Source of the DNA: Isoperla grammatica
Taxonomy: Eukaryota; Arthropoda; Insecta; Plecoptera; Perlodidae
Length of the DNA: 64,000 bases
Direction: 5' to 3'
NCBI GenBank assembly: GCA_945910005.1
Contig: OX246739.1
Span: forward strand, 37,582,608-37,646,607
The notes beneath the pieces were generated by a model, which worked only from the letters and a program-made list of their open reading frames with translations, did not search any database and was not told the origin of the DNA. Position numbers and translations under genes: made by a program. Shown piece by piece: positions 12,101 to 24,986 of the stretch. Position 1 is the stretch's first letter. Every line of letters starts with the position of its first letter.

Positions 12101-15100
12101 GTTACCTGTAAATGTAGATAAAATTGTAACTACAATCAACTACAATACAAAAGTTTGTGACTACAATCAGCGAAAATGAGTATTTCATGACTTTTGATCA
12201 CTTTATTCAAAAATGTTGCTCACAATTTACACACAGTAAACAAGACAACATTGGCACAATGCGATTTCCTTGTCCGGCACACTTTTTGAAGATTTCAAGC
12301 CAACCATTTTGATTTCAACTTTCACTTCTTGCGGTATCTTCAATTTACTAAACACTGCATTTAAATATGGAAGCGCCCAACGTGTAGCACATGTATGATA
12401 ATGTGTGTTATAATTGCCGTGTGTCACGGTCAGCGCTGCGGAGGAATTTGGAACCAGCGGGAGGCGATGGCTGAAAACAAACCTTTCTGCGTGACGTCAC
12501 TCTAAAGTATTGTAGTCTTCTACAAACGAATGTTACAGATTAGAGTTAGTTTTTTCTTAGGATTATTTCTGCTTCCTGGAGACATTGGTATAGGCGAGAC
12601 CAGGTGAGACCAAGCAATAATATACTTGCTGGGAACAACTGGGTTTTGAATAACTCAGACAAGAAAATGTCCGGTTCTTGCTGCAAAATGGCTGTCTAAG
12701 CAAAACATTAGATGGTGTTTTAAAATCTGTAGAATTAGAATAATTCTATGAGTTCAATGCAACAGTTTTAACATACGGCTGAATGAAAAATTATACTATT
12801 TATATTATGGTGTAAAAATCAGTCAAATTTGGATTTTGCTGAGTCAGCTTAGAATGCGAGAAACGTGAGATATACACAAACGTTTGCCCCCCCCCCCCCC
12901 CCCCCCCCAAGTGATAAATCTACAGAGTGCGTGCCAAATTATCATAACTATATTCAGTCCCATTCAACAAGACTGTCCACATATGTAACACCATCCAAGA
13001 AATGTTTGATAATCAAGTGACACAAACACAACTAATTATTGCAACGTATGGTCGTGGTCGTTGTCATCTAGATACGAGTGAAGACAATGGATAACTATTA
13101 TTGAATTAATCACCGGACTAATTTGACGCGGAGACGATAGGAAGAGAAGCTTAGTCTTGTTCTATTTTCCGCGAATAGCTCAAATCTATCTCACACCAGC
13201 AAATGTTTCATTGGCACCCACCGCTGTAGAATGTGCCAATAGACCTCGCGTATCGTTACGTCATCAGCCTCTCCTCCACAACGAAAATAAACAGACAAGC
13301 TTTCCCACACGGATTGGAATGAAAAGGCAAGACAATGTTTTGTTTCGTTCTGGAACTGTAGCGAATTCGCAAGGCTTTATTTTATAACGCCGGATATCTA
13401 TAAGCACTACCACGTTAGTAGCGAGTGGTATGACACATGGAGGCATTCATAAAACCAAGATGCTATAATAAGGGTTTTGTGGTTATACGTGATCTAAATA
13501 TATCATTGATGACGATAATATCTAGGGCCTATATCGCCTTATATTGGCACACGAATATTTTTGTTAGATACAACCACAGACGACTCGAATGATCAAAACG
13601 ACCGAGATTGAACGGCGATGACGACGACGACGATGGAATGTAATATATTCTGTGTCGTTGATAGCCATGGAATCTGAGTGTTATATTACTCTGTATAACT
13701 CTGCAGTACTGATACTTATCATGTACAGAAAACGTTGTTGCTGCAGGGAATTGAACACGAGACCCTCCGCGTTGTAAGCTATAGTATAAACTCACACACG
13801 CAACGAACCACGAACATTGTGTTACTGTGTAAGTTCAGTTGGAGTTGAGTAATGGGAACTCGCTTTAGCCGACAAGAGACCAAGTTGCAGTTTGTAAAAC
13901 TGAACATAGAAAATGCATCTTACGTGATTAATTGTTGCATCTTGCATTTGCAACGAAAGTTATTTATAAATGCAATTACTTACTCCTTACGTGTGCCGAT
14001 CCTCGACCTGTCTGATCCTCTCCCGACAAGTATCTCGAACAAATCGAAGAACCCTGACGTGACTTAAGAATTAAAATCCATCTCAACTATTTTTTTTTTC
14101 ATCTATTCGATGGTATGTCAATTTAATCTCTAGATTAACAACGATCTTCTTTCTCTAATCCTAAGCTGGAAAGTTTCTTCACTAACTCAAAGTCGACAAC
14201 CGTGAAGTGTAATTTAATGTTTAGTCCTCACTGTTCTGAAAACTAAACACAACATCGCAAATAATTTGTCAGCTAATTATCATATGGAAAAACAAGCCAG
14301 CGAGTCACGCCCTGGCTGGCACGGTTGATAGAGGACATGGGGGAAGGGGAGGGGGGGAGTGTTGTCACCGTGTCCTGCCCCCCCCCCCCCCCCGCTCCAT
14401 TATTAGTGCATTTATATTTAGCTTATCTTTTGATCGACCTAAGTTATGTTTGGCTTCGTCACCAGTACGTGAAATCATGTTCGCATAATCATATTTTCAT
14501 CTCTTCCGAAATGTTATTATTGCTAAGAGACGTTCACGCCGGAGCCTCTAAACCCAATCACAGCTAAGAACCTCGCGTATTCTTAGTGTGTGGATCGGAA
14601 TGTGTACGACGCGCGCGGCGCCCTCTACCTACACCACGACGGCGGACGCTTCTATTTCCGGCGGTCGTGTTTCCCATGCACAGGTAGTCTTGTTGAGCGC
14701 GCGACCGGTCATGCCAGCACCGACCGTCGCGACGCTAGAGGCGTCTGATTCATTGCAAGTGTTGAGAAAGTCGTGGGCTAGGAAGGAATCTATCGTCTCT
14801 GATTTCCTGCTGTATTTGACGGGATATCAAGGTAGGACGCCATGTTTGATGGATGTGTGGACGCCATGTTGGATTAGGCGTGTTTAGGTGGGAGAGACAT
14901 CTATAGGCTTGATGGTGAAGCTGTCTAGGAGTGTATCAAGTATACGCTATGCTATGCTTAGTTATGCTATTTGATAAACTGTGCATTTTGAATGTCGCTT
15001 TTGCCTTTTTGTTAACAAAACACAGACCTATTGTTCAAGCTTTTAATAAATTGATTTTAGCTGAACATGCAGCAACTTGAAACTAACTGAAAAGAATAAA

Positions 15101-18100
15101 TTAGAGTTAATGTGTAGGTAACTTTAGCGAATCTTGGATGAAACTATTGATGTGAAACCAGAAATTTCAAGATCTTATACCCCGAACTGAAAGGCACACG
15201 ATCCGTAAGGGGGTGACCTAATCATAATACTAATTCCTGTTTTCACATGTTATTAACTATAAAATTATGAAACGACGTTTTAGAAAATATTCATACACAG
15301 TGATTGTAATAACTATTTATTATTTTAACTTGTTTTTATTGTGGCTGGTGCCAAACAGGAGGGTTGAATAAGTTATTAGATTTCGTAATACCGGATCTAA
15401 ATAAGTTTCGTAGACTCTGAATCACTCAGCACTTCGTAAACTTACGAACCTTGTCATAATACGGCGACTGAATTTATCTTCCCAGTTTTCTTGAGTCACC
15501 TCAGCCCACAGTGAGACTTGCAACGTCTTTGGAATCCGTCCTACAGACGCCACGCTTTCCATCTAACGTGTTTTCTATCGTTTGGTGTCTCCATTCACGG
15601 TTTATGTAATGACTTATGACGTTTTGAATGCCCCACACGCTGAGTTAATGCGTGAGTAAGTTCCTTTCAGATCGTTTAAACTACCTTAAAGAACCTGTTA
15701 AATCTATTATGTGACTGAAAAGTTGTCGACAACGCGAATATGATAAATCATATTTATTATCGTACCTGTGGTACGCCTGTAAGTTTCACTGATTTGATGA
15801 CAATATTACTTACAACTTGTAAAACGCTTTTTAATGACATGTCATGATTATTCACTTCCAATTATTCGAAGAAAAAAACTTTTTGTTACTCTAGATAAAC
15901 AAACGCACTTTTCCGTACCGAGTTATTTTTTGGAAAAACCAGTCTTATACACAGAATATATTTTTATAAGGAATTAACACTTAGTGATCTTCAATCTTAA
16001 ATAGATAACACTTAATTAAAGTATATTGTCAATATTTAAATTAGCATAACAAATGCAAAAAACATTTATATCTTTATATTTTCTAGCGTGCTGCAAAGAA
16101 TTGGCTGTCATATCTAACAGTCGATGACAATTGTTTATTAGAATGTCTGTTGTAGCTGGTGAACATAATTCATTACCTGTAGTTCCTCCTTTAGGTGACG
16201 ACTATTGTGGATAACTATTGAGTAAGATAAATTTACGCGCAGGCCTGGATGCAGAAGATTTTTCATTTAATAATATTTCAAACATAACTTACTATTTAGC
16301 CTGGGTAATTCAGACCCAAACATTCTGGTACGAATCTCTCTCTTATAACTCGTTTATATTATTCTACATTATGTTGTCTTGAATAGCAACGTAATCTTCT
16401 AGTGCGAACATATGAGAAGAATATACAGGGTAATAATAATGTATTACTCTCTCAGTCTAACTTTCAAGCTGCACAAGTTTAGATTTCATTTTATGTGAAA
16501 ATGGGATACATTGGTTAGGAAATTGTAAAACATCCGCAAAGTGATGCTTCATTAAAGTGGAGACTCCGCATCCGCACTTACAGGGTTACCAAAATTGTCA
16601 TATCTGATATGTACGCATTACGCATACCGGAAAGTAAGAACGTTGTTCATCTGTACTGGTTTTTGCCGTAATGTGGAAAATAGTTGCAAAATGTTTGGCA
16701 TGTTACCAAAACGAACAGTTGGCAAGTGTTGGTCAAGTAGAACGGGTGGTGGTCATTTTACGAATGGCAGATTGGAACGCAATGGAAAGCAAAATAATTA
16801 GGTGAAAAATGGCAGGATTGGGAAACTCAAATAATAGTGTTATTGCCAAATGAGCTGATTTCATATTATTATTTTTGTTTCTGAAGTAGAAAATTTTGTC
16901 AAATGCTGCCATATTTGGGGGGGGGGGGGGGGGGGGAGAAGAGGTATATTTATTTAGTTCATTGACATCCTCCCAACAGTATTTGGTGCATTCAGAAATC
17001 ATAACTATATTTCATTGATCATCAGTGCTTGGGCGCAACTTGGGCAAATCGGTTTAGAAATGGGAACTCACGTCTAACTCGCATAATTACCTAATAACCA
17101 CACACCACAGTTTTTAATGAACTCATTCCATCCATAATATAACGAACATTTACTGGACAGTGTTGATACTGAATACTAAGATACCATTTAATATTTGGTT
17201 TTAAAACTTGTATGGATATTCGGATTATAGTAAACGCAATTCGCTAGAGATGAGCCAAACTTTGTTTTCAAAGTATTATAGCCATCTTTGCGATTTGTAT
17301 TGTCTCAAACTCACTGCGTAGGTGTATTGGTCGTCTTCAACTGTAATCGTACGTCGAAGTTTCGTTGTTTTTGTAGCTCTATTATGTTGGCATAGATTCG
17401 TAAACACAATTACTAAGTTGGGATAGGCTGGCCACAGTTTCTCCACGCTAGGCTAATGAGATACTGTGTCATAGTCGTGCCAACTGCTATGACTAACACT
17501 CACATGGCAATGCTAAACTACATGTCTTAGCCACTTTTACAGACAATATATTTTATCTGTGCCGGTACCTACTATTTACATTTCAACAATCAATCAAGTA
17601 CGCGAATGATTCAATTCAACTTAATCTGTATCTGTATTGACTATTGAGAGATTGGGTGTACAGCCAATATAGTTTGAGAATAGTGAATGACTGAATGTGA
17701 TGTCTGTGCATCTAGCTAGATGTGTGGCCAGTGGGTATAGATGTTCGATGCTTGTGGCGTGAAGTGTGTGATGGAGAGATGTATGTCGTGCAGAAACTGG
17801 TGGAAAGCTGGATGTGGTGGATAGACTGTGGTGGACAAGTGTTGACGTTAGGCCTGCTTATAGATGTGCTGGGACCGGTGGGTGGAGAGCCAGCAGTGGT
17901 GGAGAGCAAGCAGTGGTGGAGAGCTGGATGTGGTGGAGAGTGTGGTGGACAAGTGTTGACGTAAGGCCTGCTTCTAGATGTGCCGGGACCAGTGGGTGGA
18001 GAGCCATCAGTGGTGGAGAGCTGGATGTGGTGGAGAGTGTGGTGGACAAGTGTTGACGTTAGGCCTGCTTCTAGATGTGCCGGGACCGGTGGGTGGAGAG

Positions 18101-21100
18101 CCGGCAGTGATGGAGAGCTGGATGTGGTGGAGAGTGTGGTGGGCAAGTGTTGACGCTAGGCCTGCTTCTAGATGTGCCGGGACCAGTGGGTGGAGAGCCG
18201 GCAGTGGTGGAGAGCTGGATGTGGTGGAGAGTGTGGTGGACAAGTGTTGACGTTAGGCCTGCTTCTAGATGTGCCGGGACCGGTGGGTGGAGAGCCGGCA
18301 GTGGTGGAGAGCTGGATGTGGTGGAGAGTGTGGTGGGCAAGTGTTGACGTTAGGCCTGCTTCTAGATGTGCCGGGACCGGTGGGTGGAGAGCCGGCAGTG
18401 ATGGAGAGCTGGATGTGGTGGAGAGTGTGGTGGGCAAGTGTTGACGTTAGGCCTGCTTCTAGATGTGCCGGGACCGGTGGGTGGAGAGCCGGCAGTGATG
18501 GAGAGCTGAATGTGGTGGAGAGTATGGTGGGCAAGTGTTGACGTTAGGCCTGCTTCTAGATGTGCCGGGACCGGTGGGTGGAGAGCCGGCAGTGGTGGAG
18601 AGCGGACGCAACTGGCTCACCCTCGCGTGGCCCAAGGCCGAGCAGCGAGGGGGAGTCCCCGTCATCGCGTACCGCGTGGAGGGGTGGAAGGTTGGGGATG
18701 ATGGCGGCGCGAGGTGGGCTGAGGTAAGCTACACTCACTCACGTCAATTGCTGTTCGGCACAAATAGATCGATAAACACGAGCTTTGTAATCTATTTTAG
18801 TTCGTATCTTTGAAATGGCAACCAATACCAAACCTACAATCCGTTATCTGTGACCAAACATTTTGAATCATGTGAGGCTTATCTATAGACATGCTAAAGG
18901 ACTGATTCAAAATTATGTTCGGATCAAATTAGACGCAATTTCAAATTTTTCTCAAATTGTCTAATTTGAACCCAACGTAAAGCCGCATTTACATCCACTT
19001 AACGCTCGTAAATTAGCATACGCAAATTTCAAAACTTCGTCAAATTTATATGGTTGTCTACAACCAATCTATGAAATGAACAAAAATTTACTTCAATCGA
19101 CAAATCATAATATTTCTGGGAGAGAGGATTTGCGCTACGCATGCGCCACTTAACCAACTTTGTCAAATTAACAAAAAGTTGAATTTGATTGAACTTTCGC
19201 CTCAGCTTGGCATGGCGTACGTAGCGTTAATTTGCTTAATTTCAATGTAGACGAAACCATTTGATTTGTGTAGGCTCAACTTGTGGGCGTACGCCACGTT
19301 AGTTAATTTACGAGCGTTAAGTGCATGTAAACGCGGCTTAATACATTTCAATTTTCGTTTTGACAATATCTAGTACAGCACCATCTCAAAATGTTTACAT
19401 TGAATGGCATTTGAATGATATGGACATAAAACTTGATTCTCAGTTCTCTCGCGTTCCAAGGTACGAGACGAACATTTGAACTTTTATGAGCTACGCCCAC
19501 GGTTTTTCCTTCAGATAAGTGCAGAGTATTTACAAAACTATGACTGAAGAAGAGTAATGAAATATATTTTATTATAACCTTGTCCAAGCAATTGGAATTA
19601 TTACTCACATATTACGTCATCAATGTGCATGGGTAGAGTAGATTGATTAACATACTGATCGGAGAGCTGTGATAAGGTTACTTGAGGTGAGAAAAGGTTA
19701 GTTTAATTTATCTCTGATATCGTAAATTTCATCTGTGGGTAGTGTTTGTGTGGTGGCCCACGACAACAGCTGTATTAAGTGTTCAACTGAAATAATCTGG
19801 GAGATATCGCAGATACAAGGACCCCATGTTGCGCTCATCGCCTACCCTCCACCTACTGCTGCAAAACGTTTTTTCCCGAGACATTGTATTACGAAAGTTA
19901 TTATTATAATAAGTACCTATATTTTAATTTTTTTTAGAGAGAGATTTATGACGAAGTAAAACAACATAAATGGAAACATTTAAAACTAAATGTAAACACA
20001 TTTTACCTATATTTCCCCAAAAATAGTTTTTCAATACCACATAGACACATTCGTTGCTATTAGATGTCAGCTTCGTAAATATTAGCAAATATGTATATAA
20101 ATCACACGGCGACGTAAAAATATATGTTTCTTAGCAGCAAAATCGCATATTCAATGATAAAATCATGGATGATATAAGTTGAAATCTGAATGCTCTTGTC
20201 CAGTCCTTTATAGCCCTTTTATCAAAGAGTTTCTCGCTGGGCATTATAATAAGATACAATACTTTCATCGAGAGATAAGAATCTGACAGGAAAGATATTC
20301 CATTACCGGTTGCATTGGCCACGAGTATCTCTGACAATGGGTTGTGCAAGTCAAGTCGGTGTGGCCCGCCTGAAACGGGGGCTGTGGGCGTACGTACAAC
20401 AAACTATCGTAAGAAATCGGCTTAAAATGTTCCGAGTGGGTGATAAAGGGTTACAATCATATCGCATTAGAGTTAGAGCGGCGTGCGCAGCTGATTAAGT
20501 CACCCCACACATGGATGAGATATGGGTCCATTCTGAGAGCAACGACATGGAAGCCTAGGCCGCCTAGTATTGTTCAGCCCGCGCACCATTAGACCCATTT
20601 CGTGTTCGGTTAGGTGTAGAGTTTGACCAACTCTTGTAGGAACGGTTGCGGTTGTGGGTGATTGAGCATTATATGGTGTTCATTAGGTTTAGTTTGGAGT
20701 TAAAGAACGTGGGCCCAAATCCCGCCTGTGAAAAGGATGTTTGGTGAGACTGGAGTCTCATTAATTTGCATGTTTTGATATACGCTACGCCATGCATCTG
20801 CTTGATAGTGTATTTCTAATTTCTATGCGATTCAAAATACAAACTTGTTCCGGAATATTTAGATTTGGGAATATGTTGGAATGTTTCTACTGTTTCAGTG
20901 ATAAAATAAATTAGTTTGTTGATGGGTATTTAATATTTCTTCCCCTTTCGCTCGGCAGCGAATGCATATATTATGTATTTTAACATGAAATTTGCTTTAA
21001 TTTTTACGTTATTATGGCTTACGTATTATGGCTCACGTAGTCTTTCCTTGTTTTTGCAAGGGGGTAGTGAACTACTATGGCCCCTCCAATCACGCAGCAC

Positions 21101-24100
21101 CCCTATAACATCAAGTAGACTATAATCTTGATGCGCAACGTTATAATGCGCACGTACAGACCAACCCGGTCAGGCTGTACGAGCGTTTTCAAATGAATGA
21201 TTACACTGAAAAGCAATCAACATAGATTGGGCGTCCATAAGTTTAGCCCAGTTTTAATCAGCGGATTGCCATCAAGTCAGTTGCGTCCTGAAGACGAGTC
21301 ATTGCCGGAGCTACATTTGTTGCGAGGTCACTCGAGGTGAAAGAATGTATACATTTGTATTTTTTATCGAGTATTGTATTACATTAATAATGTATTATGC
21401 CTAAGTACTTTTTGTAAGGAATTATGTTTTTAGTATAAAAAATTGAACCTTAATTCCAATTTACTTTTAAATACGATATTCTTCAACAAGATAGATGATT
21501 ATATTGTTATTTTTAAAGATTTTTAAGTTTCTTGCCCCAGAAATGAAATGAATTTTAAATGGATTTTCTAAATAAAATTTTAAATAAAATAACCTAAGGA
21601 TGCCTAATGTAGGGCACATAAAACTTACTCCTCTTTAGAACACTATTGGACGCTATACGCTTAGAATATTTTAATAGCTGGAAAGGATTATTTTGATATT
21701 TTTGTGTTCGGTATTAGTATTTGTTTTATGACTGGGGAAACTCTAGATAAACCTTCAGTCAGTGACGGGAATTGAACGCAGTTCCTTGTGAATAAGAACC
21801 ACTTTGGCCAACCACATGTATTGCATCTGCAACCGAATGTCTCACTTCTTCAATACATATATGCATGATGCACGCCACCTTAATGATGAATTATTTTATT
21901 TTTCAATTCCTTGTTTTTTTCTGAAATTCAAATATGAGTGACTTTATTATCTCCAATGCACCATGTATGCCGATCATGCAAATTAAACACTATATCGCTC
22001 CGCTCGTTCGTATGATAGTACAACACTTACCAGCTGTCATCTCCATATCCATCTGAAACCAATATCCATTCATGCTCGAACAGCATTTGTCTCAATGCAT
22101 TTCGCCACGTCATCATTTGAGCAAACCATCTCGATCGTAGCGCGCGATTTCAATTTGTAAAGTTGTCCCTAATGCGACTGTAATCCCTGCTCTATCTGAT
22201 CTCAACACAGCCAATCATGTTGCTACGTGGGAACACCAGTTGGAGTTCTCGACTTGCTGCATGGCTGCATGTTTATCAGTCCTCCCTATAGTAACTCATG
22301 TTTAAGTGGAAGAATGTGTCCATATACAGCTCTGTTCAATTAATACACATGCAATGCACGTATAGCTTGCAGTCGACTTGCTCTTAATAATAGTCTCTCG
22401 TAATGCAGAATTAAAAGACATACTGCGTGCTATTATTAACTAGCCAGATGTGCACAACGGATTGCATTGGTCTTCTCCTTGCAGAAAACCCGCTGTGCAG
22501 GAAACGAGCTGTGAAATTGCATTCGATCAAAGGAAGACATTTAATAAATCTATCGAAATGTAAACAAATCGTCCATTGAATGTGACCTCGCGAAATGAAT
22601 TTGCACACATGTGTTTTGAGAAGAATGAGGGCTCTATACTGTCGGTACTAGTCAGAGTTATGAGCTTAGCTAATCTCTATGTATACGTTGCTATTTCTTG
22701 CGGTTCCATAATTATAATATTTCAAGCCTGGCAAACAACAACGCCCCCAAAAGAGCGCAATTATTTTCGAAAACGTTTCGTAAGAAAAGTTGGGTCGAAA
22801 GTGAAAATGAAATTCACAAGAATATAGTTGTGACGACAGCAATAAAAGTAACAATTATTTCAAAGTACGTTTGTAATACTTTCTAGTCCAGCTCTTTGTT
22901 TCGATCGTTACGATTCAAAAGTAAAACATACATGTGCATTATTCTTTAAAATACCGGCCTCTTCAAACGCGTCAGCACAAGTAATTGTGATGATGTTTAG
23001 TAAAATGTAATGTTATGAATTTATGATGAATTTCTATTGTGAGATTTGATAGAATTTAAAACATTAATTTTCAATAAACTATAATATAAGCCTGTATTAC
23101 TGTTACTCTATAAATTTGTTATTCCATTTACGTATATTTCCTTATTATCAATTTTCGACTTCTTATACAACATATATCACTACGGTATATTAATAGCTGT
23201 CTGAAGACGGTAATGCTTCTATTATTATTTATATTGATTGATATCTGTTTATGCATGTTTCCTTGTTTTCCAAGTGCTCCATAATTCCTACTAGGAAACA
23301 CCTACGCTTATTTTTAACTTAGTCTCTATATAAGGTGTCACATTTCTTAAATGGATTAATAAACGGTTTTTAAAGTCGTGATACAACAATGCAGTCTTGT
23401 ATAATTAATAGTATATCATGACGTCAGCGAACAGTATAGGACACATCCTGTAGCCTAGTAAGGTTGGAGCGAGGCAACTTCTCGTACAGCACACATGTTG
23501 GTAAATAATTAATTGGCTTCCATATTGCTGTTGTGATAGCTTCGTAGCAAACCTCTAGGACTCATCATATCGCTCTTCATAATTATTCTTTATTGAGCCC
23601 ATGGCATGATTTATTATTCAATAATCAAATGATGAGTCAACTGAATCACCACAAAACAATAGAAACAATTTACTAATAGTATTCATTGTCTTTACAAAAA
23701 CAAAAATTGTCAAACAAAACACTTTTATTGGCTCGCTCAAAACTTCCGTGTCCAGACATTCCAGAATATATTTCTTGGCAATTATACGTTTATGAAAATA
23801 TTAAAGGAATTTAGCATACCGTTAAAGCTCCACCCGAGACTTACCTTATAGTTTATGCTCGAGCATAGTTTCCCCACCCTCACGATTGGCAAAAACTATG
23901 CAAACGCCCATGACCTCAAATCGCCGAAAATTGGCAAATATCAACTGCATCAACGGAGACATAAAACATGAAAATCTCAATCGGGCCTAATTAGGATTTT
24001 GTTGGTTCACAGTGATAGGCCTACCTTATCACTTGAGCGCTCACCCATATTCAGGTCTAAACTGATTTGAGAACGATAGTAATTTGTAAAAAAAAAACGA

Positions 24101-24943
24101 AGTCACAAATTATAACAACAGGTAGACTAAACGAATGTAGCAATAATTTGAAAAGTAAGAGTGAATAGTACTTCTGACAAACTTTAAATGATTGAAATGT
24201 ACCTACACATAATTTAAAATTTAAATATTATAGTTAATCTAAAATAAAAAAAACTACATCTATAGCGACGTTACAACGCAGATATTGAACCTGACCCAAT
24301 GTTTAGCCCGGCCCTAGTTTGGTTTCGACCCCTACGCCCGACCCACGGCGCATGTTATCACTGCACGCATCTCTCTACTTTCAGATGGGCGTAACTCCGA
24401 TCAACAGCTACGACGCCTTCAACCTGAAGCCCGGCAGTGAGTACTTGTTCCGTGTTACCCCACGCAACCGCTACGGCTGGGGCGAGTCCGTGACGACGCG
24501 GTCTTCCGTCGTGGTCGGTAAAACAGTCGAGCTGCCAGAGTTCGTACAGATTCTGCCCGGACAGCTCAAGGCGCTGCAGGGCTCGAACATACGGCTCGAG
24601 TGTCAGGTACGTCATAGTCGACCGCATCCGATCTCGCCCGATCTCACCCGATCTTCTCCAAACGCTGTCTAGGCAATAGTGCGGGTCGGCTTCATACTAG
24701 GAACAGTGTGTCCTTTAAACTGTATAAATTTCCAACTCACTGACCGTTTGCAAATTGTATGTTCATTGTCCAACCTTCCAGTCAAGCCAAACCAAACCAA
24801 AAAAAATTAAAGATTTTAACCCTTTTCCTTCCAATCCATTTGGAGGGACATTTTCTACCAAACACAATTTGAGTTTGGAAACATGTGGGCCAATAATAGT
24901 CACCCCTACAAATGTTTTTTGGTAACACAAATGTTTATGTGAC

Positions 24944-24986
<43 letters not shown>

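Larger units (their letters stand above)
11022..18559 (+). other. Intron 8 of Unc-89
   Basis: A 7.5-kb intron. It contains a TGACGTCA octamer (12492-12499), a poly-C run, a minus-strand SINE-like segment near 13735, a G-rich/C-run pair at 14339-14393, an unexplained GC-rich island at 14587-14870, a poly-G run and the 97-bp minisatellite that reaches into exon I. The stretches 11100-12480 and 14900-16900 show nothing I can name. Confidence 0.8.
18724..24384 (+). other. Intron 9 of Unc-89
   Basis: A 5.7-kb intron. It holds a Harbinger-like MITE (18981-19338), a minus-strand SINE-like segment near 21760-21850 and a TGACGTCA octamer (23419-23426). The GC-richer stretch 20310-20650 has no recognisable coding content. 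The rest is A+T-rich with nothing identified. Confidence 0.8.

Noticed and set aside
17712..18738. Many overlapping 60-144-codon frames on both strands
   Set aside because: They come from the 97-bp minisatellite, which lacks stops in several frames; they end arbitrarily and carry no domain.
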